NCBI GenBank assembly: GCA_963784195.1
Contig: CAWARA010000004.1
Coordinates: 1-64,000 of the forward strand
Length of the DNA: 64,000 nucleotides
Direction: 5' to 3'
DNA from: CAVQAH01 sp963784195
GTDB taxonomy: Bacteria; Acidobacteriota; Vicinamibacteria; Vicinamibacterales; 2-12-FULL-66-21
Shown here: positions 1-8,503 of the stretch, in pieces
Layout: every line of letters starts with the position of its first letter
Numbering within the stretch: position 1 is the stretch's first letter
Made by a program: the position numbers and the translations under genes
Notes under the pieces: model-generated
Database searches by the model: none
Told to the model about the DNA's origin: nothing
The model's input: only the letters and a program-made list of their open reading frames with translations

Positions 1-76
<76 letters not shown>

Positions 77-121
77 TGACTGACGACGTTCAGACTGACG
101 ATCGACGATCTCCGACTGACG

Positions 122-198
122 TGGCGCGCCCGGAGGGATTTGAACCCCCGACCTACGGGTTCGAAGCCCGGCGCTCTATCCAGCTGAGCTACGGGCGC
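122..198 (-). tRNA. tRNA-Arg (anticodon TCG)
   Basis: A minus-strand cloverleaf with acceptor GCGCCCG/CGGGCGC identical to the neighbouring tRNA-Arg, anticodon loop CTTCGAA (anticodon TCG, codon CGA) and T-arm GGGGG-TTCAAAT-CCCTC. CCA is encoded at 122-124. Pair 27-43 is a C/T mismatch and the rest of the anticodon stem is regular. It lies 45 bp from the other tRNA-Arg, in the same orientation, so the two are probably co-transcribed. Confidence 0.9.
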
Positions 199-382
199 AC
201 TCGACTGTCGCTGATGTTCCGCCAATCCGTGGTATCCGGTGCGATTTGGCGAACCCTCATCATACCGGCCCGTTCCGTCAGCGTGCAAGGGCCGGCAGGC
301 GTCCGGCGAGTCCCGCGAGGCAGAGATCTTCGACAAAACCGTCTCCAGGTTCGCAGGCTGGCCACTGTAAATTCGGTGACCG

Positions 383-388
383 TATAAT
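383..388 (+). promoter_or_regulatory. Consensus -10 box close to the kinase start
   Basis: A perfect TATAAT ends 10 nt before the ATG of the kinase at 399. Transcription would start at about 395-398, giving a leader of 0-4 nt. No Shine-Dalgarno sequence and no good -35 box are visible. The rest of 199-398 shows no other feature. Confidence 0.5.
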
Positions 389-398
389 CCGCCCGTAG

Positions 399-2936
399 AT
401 GTTCGCACCGGGCCGCCGGGTCGGACCGTACGAGATCCTGCATGTCCTGGGCAGCGGCGGGATGGGAACCGTGTGCCTCGCACGGGACGTCCGGCTCGGT
501 CGTCAGGTCGCGCTCAAATTCCTTCAGGCCGATCTCGCGGCGCAGGACGGCGACCGGGGGCACCGACGCCTTCGCACCGAAGCGCGCGCGGCATCGGCGC
601 TCAACCATCCCGGCATCTGTCAGATTTACGACGTCGGCGGAGAAGACGAGGACGCGTGGATTGCGATGGAGTACGTGGATGGTACTCCTCTCGACACGCT
701 GATCGCGCGCGGCTCGTTGCCCGCAGACACGGTGAGACGGATCGGAATCCAACTGGCGAACGCCCTCGCGCATGCGCACGAGCGTGGGATCATCCATCGC
801 GATCTCAAGAGCGCCAACATCGTCTGCGACAAGGACGGGCATCCCAAGATCCTCGATTTTGGTATTGCCGCGCAGTTGCCCGAGCGCGTCGCGCACGAAG
901 TGACGCGGACGTCGACGTCCCCGGCGTCGCCCTCAGCGGCCGGATCGATTCCGTACATGGCTCCCGAGCTTCTGCTGGGTCTGCCCCCCGACGAGCGGTC
1001 GGACCTCTGGTCGCTGGGCGTCGTCATGTACGAGATGCTGACGGGAAGAAGGCCCTTCAGCGGGCGGACCTCGTTCGAAACCTCCAAGGCGATCCTCGAC
1101 GGAACGATCAAACCGCTGCCGTCTAGCGTTCCTGCCCCGCTGGCGCGGGTGGTCACGCGGCTGCTGTCGCGAGATCCTGCGAACCGCTATGCCCGAGCGT
1201 CCGAGTTGACTGCTGCTCTCGATGTCGATGCGCCTCATGACGAGCCGCCCACGCGATCGCGGCGGCGCGTGCACCCAGCCCTTTTGATGCTGGCGGTTGC
1301 CTGCGGCCTCGTGGCGGCACTCGTGGTCTGGCGCGTCGGGCGCTTCACTCCGCTGCGACTCGTGGAGCAGCGACTGGTATCCACCGCTGAAGCGTCGCAC
1401 CGCGGGCCGAGCTATTCGCCTGATGGAACGATGCTGGCATTCGTAGCGCCGGATGTTCGAGGGATCGATCAGATCTGGGTGCGAAATCTGGCGACGGGTG
1501 CCGCCCTTCAGATCACATCTGCCGAAGCCCGCGCCGATCGTCCACGGTGGTCACCGCGCAGCGATCACATCGTGTATGGCGTGGCGGATCAGGGACTCTG
1601 GTCTGTGTCACCCCTCGGAGGCGCCTCGAAACGCCTGATAGAGCGAGGGAGCAACCCGAACTTCTCGAGCGATGGCAACCGACTGGTCTTCGAGGACCGG
1701 CGCACGATCTGGACCGCCGCAGCCGACGGGTCGGACATCGTCGAGGTCAAAGGCACGCCGCGGCTCTACTATGGACTGCCGATGGGCCCGGCGTTCTCGC
1801 CTGACGGATCGACGATCGCGTTCTTTCATGCCGAGACAGGACCGATGGGTGATATCTGGACGATTCCCGCGGCGGGCGGGACGCCCAAGCGGGTCACCCT
1901 GGATCTGCGCGAAGGCGGCTGGCCCGTCTGGACACCTGACGGTCAGAGCATCATTTTTTCCTCGGCGCGCGCAGGCAGCCGGACGCTGTGGCAGGTTCGC
2001 GCCGGAGGCGGCGAACCGGTGGCGCTCACGACCGGTGCGGGTGAGGACGACCAGCCGGACATTTCGGCTGATGGACGGAGGCTGGCATACACGAATGTGC
2101 GCAATGCCTGGGACTTGCGCGTCCGAAACCTGCAGACGGGTCAGGAAAGATCAATCCTGCGACGCGGCGTCGAGATTCTGTTTCCTGCCTTCTCGCCAAA
2201 CGGCGAGCGCCTGACGTTCTTCGGGCGGTCCGACTTCGCGACGGCTATCTTCACCATCGGCGTCGATGGATCGGATATGCGTCAGCTCACCGGCGGTCGC
2301 GAGATCAATCACCACCCGCGCTGGGCGCACGACGGCCAGTCGATCTACTTCTTCCAGCTGGCGCCAACGATCTCGTTCCGTCGGGTGCCGGCGCTGGGCG
2401 GACCCAGTGCCGAATTCAGAGCGTGGCGCTGGCAGACCGAACACGCTCCACGCTTCTCACCGGATGGACGCTTCATCGCCTACACGCGACAGAGGTCCAT
2501 CGACGCGCCTCGATCCGATCCGGAGCACACCGTCATCCAGGAGGCTGCAACCGGCCAGGAACGCGCCTGGCCCGAGCCGCATCTCCACGTGGGCGACTGG
2601 TCGGCTGACGGGCGCGCAGTGGTCGGGTGGCGACACGACGGAAAGATCGTGATCTGCGAGGTTGCCGACTGGAACTGTCGCTTACTGACGACCGGCGGGG
2701 CAACACCGGTGTGGCCGCCACGAACTGGACGCATCTACTTCATCCGAACGGGGACCCCTGCCGCGACACACGAGCTGTGGTCGATTGCTGAAGACGGCAC
2801 GGATGAACGGCGCGAAATGGACCTGGGAGCGTTTCGTTCGATAGACGTGTGGTTCGACGTCTCGCGAAACGGCGACGTCGCGTGGGCGCCGTTCCAGGGC
2901 GGCCGGCACGAGTTGTGGTCTGCGACCCTCAAGTAA
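399..2936 (+). CDS. Ser/Thr protein kinase with C-terminal TolB/WD40-like propeller
   Basis: A membrane-anchored eukaryotic-like kinase of 845 aa. The kinase domain covers about residues 9-270, with a glycine loop (LGSGGMG), the VALK lysine, the catalytic loop HRDLKSAN and DFG. A single transmembrane segment at about 295-313 separates it from an extracytoplasmic beta-propeller built of PD40/TolB-type blades, recognisable by repeated SPDG, SADG and WTPDG motifs at roughly 50-residue spacing. In this family the propeller is thought to sense an envelope signal; no substrate can be inferred here. The start is the ATG right behind a TATAAT box. A permease gene follows after 70 bp on the same strand and may be co-transcribed. 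Confidence 0.9.
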   Translation: MFAPGRRVGPYEILHVLGSGGMGTVCLARDVRLGRQVALKFLQADLAAQDGDRGHRRLRTEARAASALNHPGICQIYDVGGEDEDAWIAMEYVDGTPLDTLIARGSLPADTVRRIGIQLANALAHAHERGIIHRDLKSANIVCDKDGHPKILDFGIAAQLPERVAHEVTRTSTSPASPSAAGSIPYMAPELLLGLPPDERSDLWSLGVVMYEMLTGRRPFSGRTSFETSKAILDGTIKPLPSSVPAPLARVVTRLLSRDPANRYARASELTAALDVDAPHDEPPTRSRRRVHPALLMLAVACGLVAALVVWRVGRFTPLRLVEQRLVSTAEASHRGPSYSPDGTMLAFVAPDVRGIDQIWVRNLATGAALQITSAEARADRPRWSPRSDHIVYGVADQGLWSVSPLGGASKRLIERGSNPNFSSDGNRLVFEDRRTIWTAAADGSDIVEVKGTPRLYYGLPMGPAFSPDGSTIAFFHAETGPMGDIWTIPAAGGTPKRVTLDLREGGWPVWTPDGQSIIFSSARAGSRTLWQVRAGGGEPVALTTGAGEDDQPDISADGRRLAYTNVRNAWDLRVRNLQTGQERSILRRGVEILFPAFSPNGERLTFFGRSDFATAIFTIGVDGSDMRQLTGGREINHHPRWAHDGQSIYFFQLAPTISFRRVPALGGPSAEFRAWRWQTEHAPRFSPDGRFIAYTRQRSIDAPRSDPEHTVIQEAATGQERAWPEPHLHVGDWSADGRAVVGWRHDGKIVICEVADWNCRLLTTGGATPVWPPRTGRIYFIRTGTPAATHELWSIAEDGTDERREMDLGAFRSIDVWFDVSRNGDVAWAPFQGGRHELWSATLK

Positions 2937-3006
2937 AGCACCCTTGTGATTCCTCAAGGACAGAGGCCTCCGCAACTTCCCTGATCCCCCGTTCGTCTAA
3001 CGACCT

Positions 3007-5412
3007 ATGCGGCTGCAGGATGTTCGCTACGCCATCAGAAGCTTATGGCAGAGCAAGGGGTTCGCGGCGGTCGCGATTCTCTGCCTGGGTTTCGGCATCG
3101 GTCTGAACACGACGATCTTCAGCATCGTCGACGGCGTCTTGCTGCAGCCTTACCCTTTCACCGATCCCAATCGCATTCTCGTCCTCGGAGCAAGGAATCA
3201 ACGTGCGGGTGACGAGGCAGGGCTCTCCTTTCTCGACATGCGCGACTGGAAGGAGGGCAACTCCAGCTTCACGACGATAGCCGCGAGCCAGGGTCAGGCC
3301 CTCACGGTGTCGGACGGCCTCGGCGAGCCCGAGCGGCACCTTGGAGCTTTGATTTCCTGGGACCTGTTTCCGTTGCTTGGAGCTTCGCCGATGCTTGGCC
3401 GTACGTTCACCGTCGGCGAGGATCAGCCCAATGCCGCTGGCGTCGTCATTTTGAGCCATACGCTTTGGACCGGCCGGTATCAGGCGGATCGAAACATTCT
3501 GGGCCGCAGCATCCTCGTCAATGCAAAGCCGCATACCGTCGTGGGCGTGATGGCGCCTGGCTTCGAATTCCCGGAGAACCAGCGCTTGTGGATTCCGCTG
3601 ACCCCGGCGGTGTTCAAAGACGATCGCGATGCACGAAATCTGTTTGCATTCGGACGAATGAAGCCCGGCGTGACCAGGGAGTCCGCCACCAAAGAGCTGA
3701 ACATCGTCGCTGCCCGATTGGCGCAGCAGTATCCCGCTACCAACGACGGGTGGGAGGCTGACGTCCGCACGCTCCGCGAGGCCTTCATCCCTGACGATGT
3801 TTCGCTCGTGCTCTATCTGATGATGGCTGGCGTCACACTCGTCCTGTTCATTGCGTGCTCGAATGTCGCCAATCTGCTGCTGGCTCGAGCTGCTGGACGA
3901 CGTCGCGAGTTTGCGGTGCGCGCGGCGATCGGCGCGGGTCGCGGACGCATCGTCCGGCAACTGCTCACCGAAAGCGTCGTGCTCGGCCTGGCCAGCGTTC
4001 CGCTCGGAATCGCACTCGCCGAGATTGGGACGCGGCTCGTCGCGTCGGCCATTCCAGTGGACCAGATTCCCTACTACGTCCAGTGGCGGGTCGATTGGCG
4101 CTCGTTGGCGTATGCGATTGGCATTGCTGTGTCCACCGCGGTGGTATTCGGCCTGTTCCCGGCGCTGCAAGTGTCTCGGCGAGACCTGCACGAAAGCCTC
4201 AAGGAGGGCAGTCGAGGCAACAGCGCCAGTCGGTCCTTACTTCGCAGCTCGCTCGTCGTTGCCCAGGTGTCGCTCGCTTTGGTCGCGCTCGTGGGCGCCT
4301 TGCTTTTCATCCGCACGTTCGTGAATCTCGACACCTACGAACTCGGGTTCAATCCAAAACCGCTCATGACGATGAGGTATTACATGAGCGGAGAGCATTA
4401 CGAACCTCGAGGGGCAAGGGCTCGGCGGGTGGAAGACATCGTCCGGAGGGTGGAAGCCGTTCCCGGCGTGCAGTCGGCGTTTTCGTCAAACCTCATTCCG
4501 ATTTCCGGCGGTGGTGGTGGCGGGAACGTCGAAATCGAAGGGCGGGCCGTCGAACGCGGCGAGGGGTCTCGCATCGCGTTCACAGGCGTCACACCGCACT
4601 TCCACCAGACAATCGGCGTGCGGATGCTTCGCGGGCGCGACTTCACAGACGCAGAGGGCTGGTCGCGAACTCCGGTGGCGATCGTCAATGAGACGATGGC
4701 GAAGCGGTACTGGCCCGAGAGTGATCCGATCGATCGTCGCTTCCGCCTGGCGGGCGACAGCGACTGGTTCACCATCATCGGTGTGGCGCCAGACCTCCAA
4801 CTGTTCGGGATCGATCCGAGCAACAGCCAGGCGCAGGCCTCCGCTTTCGTGCCGTATCCGTATCAAGAGAGGCTGAGCACTGGCTTGACAGTTCGGGTGG
4901 CTGGAGACCCTGCCTCGATTACGTCCGCGGTTCGCGCCGAAATACGTGCCTCCGATCCGAACATCCCGACGTACTGGGTCCGCACTATGGAAGACGTACG
5001 CCGTCTGAGCTTCTGGCAGTACGGGCTCTACGGATGGATCTTCGGGACGATCGGCGTCGTGGGATTGCTGCTCTCGGCGGTTGGTGTCTATGGCGTGCTT
5101 TCGTATTCTGTTTCACAACGCACGCAGGAAATCGGCGTGCGTGTAGCCCTTGGCGCCAATCGTGGTGACGTCCTCAGACTCATCGTTGGGCAGGGTCTAC
5201 TACTCGCCGGTATAGGCGTCGCGGTCGGATTGGGGCTCGCAGCCTTCGGTACACCGCTCGCCAGGAGTCTGCTCTACGATGTCAGCCCGTTCGACCCCTT
5301 CAGTTTCAGCGCCGTCTCGGCGTTTCTCGTCGCGGTGGCGCTGTTGGCCAGCTATTTTCCGGCACGGCGCGCCATGAACGTCGATCCCCTCATCGCACTC
5401 AGAGGCGAGTAG
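3007..5412 (+). CDS. ADOP-type FtsX/MacB permease
   Basis: An intact permease of 801 aa with two MacB-PCD/FtsX modules, the layout of the acidobacterial duplicated orphan permeases. It starts with a transmembrane helix ending in the motif GIGLNTTIFS and has a middle helix cluster with CSNVANLLLARAAGRRREF. The last third carries the diagnostic QRTQEIGVRVALGA and ends with a final helix and DPLIALRG. No ATP-binding subunit is encoded beside it, as is usual for this class. It lacks the short N-terminal prefix domain seen in the permeases at 12494 and 30076. The role (export or envelope remodelling) is not established from sequence. It follows the kinase/propeller gene by 70 bp. Confidence 0.88.
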   Translation: MRLQDVRYAIRSLWQSKGFAAVAILCLGFGIGLNTTIFSIVDGVLLQPYPFTDPNRILVLGARNQRAGDEAGLSFLDMRDWKEGNSSFTTIAASQGQALTVSDGLGEPERHLGALISWDLFPLLGASPMLGRTFTVGEDQPNAAGVVILSHTLWTGRYQADRNILGRSILVNAKPHTVVGVMAPGFEFPENQRLWIPLTPAVFKDDRDARNLFAFGRMKPGVTRESATKELNIVAARLAQQYPATNDGWEADVRTLREAFIPDDVSLVLYLMMAGVTLVLFIACSNVANLLLARAAGRRREFAVRAAIGAGRGRIVRQLLTESVVLGLASVPLGIALAEIGTRLVASAIPVDQIPYYVQWRVDWRSLAYAIGIAVSTAVVFGLFPALQVSRRDLHESLKEGSRGNSASRSLLRSSLVVAQVSLALVALVGALLFIRTFVNLDTYELGFNPKPLMTMRYYMSGEHYEPRGARARRVEDIVRRVEAVPGVQSAFSSNLIPISGGGGGGNVEIEGRAVERGEGSRIAFTGVTPHFHQTIGVRMLRGRDFTDAEGWSRTPVAIVNETMAKRYWPESDPIDRRFRLAGDSDWFTIIGVAPDLQLFGIDPSNSQAQASAFVPYPYQERLSTGLTVRVAGDPASITSAVRAEIRASDPNIPTYWVRTMEDVRRLSFWQYGLYGWIFGTIGVVGLLLSAVGVYGVLSYSVSQRTQEIGVRVALGANRGDVLRLIVGQGLLLAGIGVAVGLGLAAFGTPLARSLLYDVSPFDPFSFSAVSAFLVAVALLASYFPARRAMNVDPLIALRGE

Positions 5413-5450
5413 GCGACAGACAGCAAAGTGAGGGCTTGTTACGGTGACTT

Positions 5451-5810
5451 TCAGAGCGGGTTTCGCGCGAAGCAGAGATCTTCGACGACGTGGCCGCCGA
5501 TGAGGTGTTCCTGAATGATGCGCTCTGCATTGTCCGGCGTCACGTCGCGATACCAGGCGCCTTCCGGATACACGACGCAGATGGGCCCGCTCGAGCAGAT
5601 GCGCAGGCATCGGCACTTCGTCCGGTAGAACGGACCATCGGAGCCGGTAATGTCCAGCTCCTTCATCCGCTTCTTGAGATACTTCCACGTCTCCGCGCCT
5701 TCATCCTCATCGACACAATCGGGCCCGATGCAGATGAACATGTGACGCTTGAGCTTGCCGACGCCGAAGAGCGCGGCTGCTTTCTCCGGCGGCAGATCTT
5801 TTTTACCCAT
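5451..5810 (-). CDS. Thioredoxin-like [2Fe-2S] ferredoxin
   Basis: A protein of 119 aa resembling the thioredoxin-fold [2Fe-2S] ferredoxins and the NuoE-like fold. Four cysteines are placed as expected: two near the N-terminal strand (CIGPDC) and two in a later loop (CRCLRIC, followed by SSGPICVVYPEG). The segment YPEGAWYRDVTPDNAERIIQEHL is typical of the family C-terminus. The chosen start (MGKKDLPPEKAAALFG) gives the usual family length; the frame stays open upstream but that extension is antisense to the acidic protein at 5934. It probably acts as a cytoplasmic electron carrier with an unknown partner. Confidence 0.82.
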   Translation of the reverse strand: MGKKDLPPEKAAALFGVGKLKRHMFICIGPDCVDEDEGAETWKYLKKRMKELDITGSDGPFYRTKCRCLRICSSGPICVVYPEGAWYRDVTPDNAERIIQEHLIGGHVVEDLCFARNPL

Positions 5811-5933
5811 CAGCCTTCGATCATATCGCAGCCGTTCGTCACCCGTGGCACCTCGCTTGCTCCTGCATCGCGCGCTTGCCCACCGTAGCGCCTCCTGATT
5901 CGCATGCGCGAAGGTGGGACGAAAGGAGAACGC

Positions 5934-6119
5934 ATGGCCAACCCCCCAATGGATCAGCCTCAGCGCGGCAGACGCGATCGGGAGATGAACGACCTGCCGG
6001 CGGAGAAGGCGCCGGGCGAGCGCGAGAACATTCGCGGCGTGGGTGAGGAAGAAGACGACGAGTTCGAAGACGACGAGGAGATCGACGACGAGGACGTGGA
6101 GGAGGACGTCGATCGCTAG
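5934..6119 (+). CDS. Small acidic hypothetical protein
   Basis: A protein of 61 aa whose last 25 residues are almost entirely Glu and Asp (EEEDDEFEDDEEIDDEDVEED). The start at 5934 is preceded by an AAGGAG Shine-Dalgarno at normal spacing, which favours it over the in-frame ATG at 5904. It is divergent from the ferredoxin. No domain is recognised. The acidic tail could bind cations or basic proteins, but that is only a guess. Confidence 0.5.
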   Translation: MANPPMDQPQRGRRDREMNDLPAEKAPGERENIRGVGEEEDDEFEDDEEIDDEDVEEDVDR

Positions 6120-6164
6120 CGTCGTTCGTGGCAAGCCGTGATGCCCGATCCGTCGTGACGGGCC

Positions 6165-7139
6165 TCACGGCTTCATGCCTGACTTTGCATATTTCCTGAA
6201 AACCGTCTCGAGGTTCGCTGGTTTCGCCGTGCGCAGGCGCGCCCACAGGTCGCCCACCTCCGCGAAGCGCTTTGGCGCGGTGACGATCGTGAAGTCCCGC
6301 GGATCGACACCCTCATCCACTTCCTTCCACGTCAGCGGCGTCGACACACCCGCAAACTCGCTGGCGCGGGCGCTGTAGGCCGTCGCCAGGGTCTTCCCGA
6401 GAATGTTCTGAAGAAAATCGACGTAGACGGTACTCCGTCCGCGCGCGCGGACCATGCGCTCGACTGTGGCCACCCTGGGATGACGCGCCGCGACGACCGT
6501 CGCCACGATCTGCGCGAAGAGCACGCCCGACTCGTACGACGTGCCGGACGGCATCGGTATGTAGACATGAAGGCCGCGCGACCCTGAGGTCTTGGGTACC
6601 GCGGCCACCTTCAGCGAATCGAGCTCGTCGCGTACCCAGCGGGCGACGTCCAGGACCTTCGAGAACGGCGCCTCGTCGCCCGGATCCAGATCGAGAGCGA
6701 CGTAGTCGACATCGATCGCCGACTGGACGCGCGAGAACCACGGGTCCTGCGAGATGGCCGCAAGCTGCGTCATATACAGGAGCGTGATCAGATTGCCGCC
6801 GATGAAGCGCGTCGCATCCGGTTCGGGAACCGGATGCTCGCCGCCCGAGAGCGTTTCGATGCGAACGCCAGCCGGCGGTTTCTCGAGCCGCGATTTGTGC
6901 TGGTAGAACGCGGAGCGCTTCACGCCGTCGGGATAGCGCTTCATCACGAGCGGGCGATCCTCGACGGCCGGCAGGATCAAGGGCGCGACCGTCGCGTAGT
7001 AGCGGAGGAGGTCGCCCTTCGTCAGCTTGAGATCCGGCCAGAAGACTTTCGCGAGATTCGTGACGCTGAGACGGCCGCCATCCGGCAGCTCGACCACACC
7101 GTCCTTTCGCGCATCCTCGAGCGCGCGCAACTGCGCCAC
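6165..7139 (-). CDS. ligD: LigD polymerase/primase domain protein (NHEJ)
   Basis: A protein of 324 aa matching the archaeo-eukaryotic primase-type polymerase of LigD, which fills gaps and adds nucleotides during bacterial non-homologous end joining. Visible motifs are LSVTNLAKVFWPD near the N-terminus, the metal-binding DLDPGD, SGSRGLHVYIP, and VYVDFLQN followed by STPLTWKEV. It lies downstream of the ligase ORF (7212-8306) in the same reading frame, 72 bp after the ligase stop, so the two may descend from one fused LigD split by the palindromic repeat between them. No phosphoesterase domain is present. Ku is encoded 3.8 kb away on the other strand. Confidence 0.9.
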   Translation of the reverse strand: MAQLRALEDARKDGVVELPDGGRLSVTNLAKVFWPDLKLTKGDLLRYYATVAPLILPAVEDRPLVMKRYPDGVKRSAFYQHKSRLEKPPAGVRIETLSGGEHPVPEPDATRFIGGNLITLLYMTQLAAISQDPWFSRVQSAIDVDYVALDLDPGDEAPFSKVLDVARWVRDELDSLKVAAVPKTSGSRGLHVYIPMPSGTSYESGVLFAQIVATVVAARHPRVATVERMVRARGRSTVYVDFLQNILGKTLATAYSARASEFAGVSTPLTWKEVDEGVDPRDFTIVTAPKRFAEVGDLWARLRTAKPANLETVFRKYAKSGMKP

Positions 7140-7158
7140 GATGTCGTGAGTGTCGGGA

Positions 7159-7246
7159 CTCGGGCTCGGGGCCGGCCCGCCTGCGCGCTGTCGAGTCCCG
7201 CCTTCGCCGGGCTACGGCGGGCAGGCCAGCCCCGGCCCGAGCCCCC
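7159..7246. repeat. Palindromic repeat between LigD ligase and polymerase
   Basis: An imperfect inverted repeat with GC-rich arms (around 7163-7185 and 7224-7246) enclosing a second hairpin, CCCGCCTTCGCC with GGCTACGGCGGG. It covers the end of the ligase ORF, whose last residues (GLACPP) are encoded by the repeat. It looks like a dispersed palindromic element rather than a simple terminator, as there is no T-tract. Confidence 0.6.
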
Positions 7247-8306
7247 GTTCTTCACGAATCACCTGTGCCGCCTTCTTGTCGTCTCGCAATCCAAGGTACA
7301 CCGGATGACGGAGTTTGCCATCCGCAGTCCACTCCGTGAACCTGACCTGCGCGACGAGGTCCGGCCGCGCCCAGTGCGCCGGCTCGTTGGTCTTGAATCG
7401 CTCGGCGAACGGCGATTCCGCGATTTCCCGCGACTTGAGGAGCTTCGACACTCGCTCGAGCTCACGCTGGTCGAATCCCGTTCCTGTATGACCGACGTAC
7501 GTCAGCGTGCCTGACGGGTCACCCTCCTTGTGCACGCCAAGCAGCAGCGCGCCGAAGTACTGGCGCGTCTGGCGCGGCTCGGTCCAGCCACCGACGACGA
7601 ACTCCTGCTGCTTGACCAGCTTGGATTTCATCCAGTTGGGACTGCGGCGGCCTGACTGATAGACCGACTTCGCACTCTTGGCGATCAGGCCCTCCCACCC
7701 TTCGGCCTTCGCCCGTTCGTGCATCGCGCGGCCATCGCCTGCGATCTGCTCGCTCAGCCTCAGGGTCGACGACAGGTGTCCTCGCATGCGCGCCTCGAGG
7801 CGCGTGCGGCGTTCGACGAGCGGCAGACCGCGCAGGTCGTCCTCTCCATCACGCAACAGATCGAAAACGATCAGCGCGACGGGCTGATCGCGATCGACGC
7901 GCGCGACGTCGTTCGACCCGAGCAGGTGGATCCGTCCCTGGAGCTTCTGGAATCCTGTCGGCGCACCGGCCTTGTCGAGCGCGACGAGCTCGCCGTCGAT
8001 GACGAGCGGAACGTTCGCGGCCGCACCAAGCTTTTCCAGCGCGCGGGCGATCGAGGGGAACTGCGAGGTCTTCTCGTTACCGAGGCGTGACCACAGTCGA
8101 ACGTGACTCTTGTCGTTGTGCGGATCGATCTCGGCGATCGTGCGGATGCCGTCGTACTTCGGCTCGTAGACGAGCGACGGGTTGACGAGCGGCGGTTCGC
8201 TCAGCGTCGCGAGCATCGGTTTGAGCGCGTCCGAGGTCGTCCGCCAGCGAGGCAACGCGGCTGGTGTGGGAACGGTCTGTTTCGGCGTGGAGCGACGGGC
8301 GGGCAT
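7212..8306 (-). CDS. ligD: ATP-dependent DNA ligase (LigD ligase domain, NHEJ)
   Basis: A protein of 364 aa. The nucleotidyltransferase motif I is EPKYDGIR, with Lys as the expected adenylated residue. Further motifs follow: VIDGELVALD (motif III), EGLIAKSAKSVY (motif IV) and WMKSKLVKQQEFVVGGWTEP (motif V), then an OB-fold domain ending in RHPVYLGLRDDK. It seals double-strand breaks together with Ku and the LigD polymerase. The C-terminus is encoded by a palindromic repeat and stops in frame 72 bp before the polymerase start. Order on the minus strand is ligase, then polymerase. Confidence 0.92.
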   Translation of the reverse strand: MPARRSTPKQTVPTPAALPRWRTTSDALKPMLATLSEPPLVNPSLVYEPKYDGIRTIAEIDPHNDKSHVRLWSRLGNEKTSQFPSIARALEKLGAAANVPLVIDGELVALDKAGAPTGFQKLQGRIHLLGSNDVARVDRDQPVALIVFDLLRDGEDDLRGLPLVERRTRLEARMRGHLSSTLRLSEQIAGDGRAMHERAKAEGWEGLIAKSAKSVYQSGRRSPNWMKSKLVKQQEFVVGGWTEPRQTRQYFGALLLGVHKEGDPSGTLTYVGHTGTGFDQRELERVSKLLKSREIAESPFAERFKTNEPAHWARPDLVAQVRFTEWTADGKLRHPVYLGLRDDKKAAQVIREERGLGPGLACPP

Positions 8307-8342
8307 CAGAAAACGGGCCGCGGCCTGATGCAGCGCGCGGCC

Positions 8343-8429
8343 GGGTATTCGGAGACTGGCAACCTCGAGGATTGGGAAGGGAGGAGTAACTTGGCCCCAA
8401 TGCCCGGGCGACTCAATCTCCGAATACCC
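8343..8429. repeat. Inverted repeat after the TonB receptor gene
   Basis: Exact 13-bp arms GGGTATTCGGAGA (8343-8355) and TCTCCGAATACCC (8417-8429), 61 bp apart, in the 197-bp gap between the receptor stop and the ligase start. It may act as a terminator-like structure for the receptor transcript. Nothing else is visible in the gap. Confidence 0.45.
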
Positions 8430-8503
8430 CGCCGACTGCCCTCAGCAATCTACAACCAAACGGGGCCGTTGCCGCAGGAAAATTTAGGTGCACTACCCGA
8501 GCA

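Noticed and set aside
5811..6134. N-terminal extension of the ferredoxin frame with hydrophobic stretches
   Set aside because: It is antisense to the acidic small gene and breaks the family length; the start at 5810 gives a normal ferredoxin.
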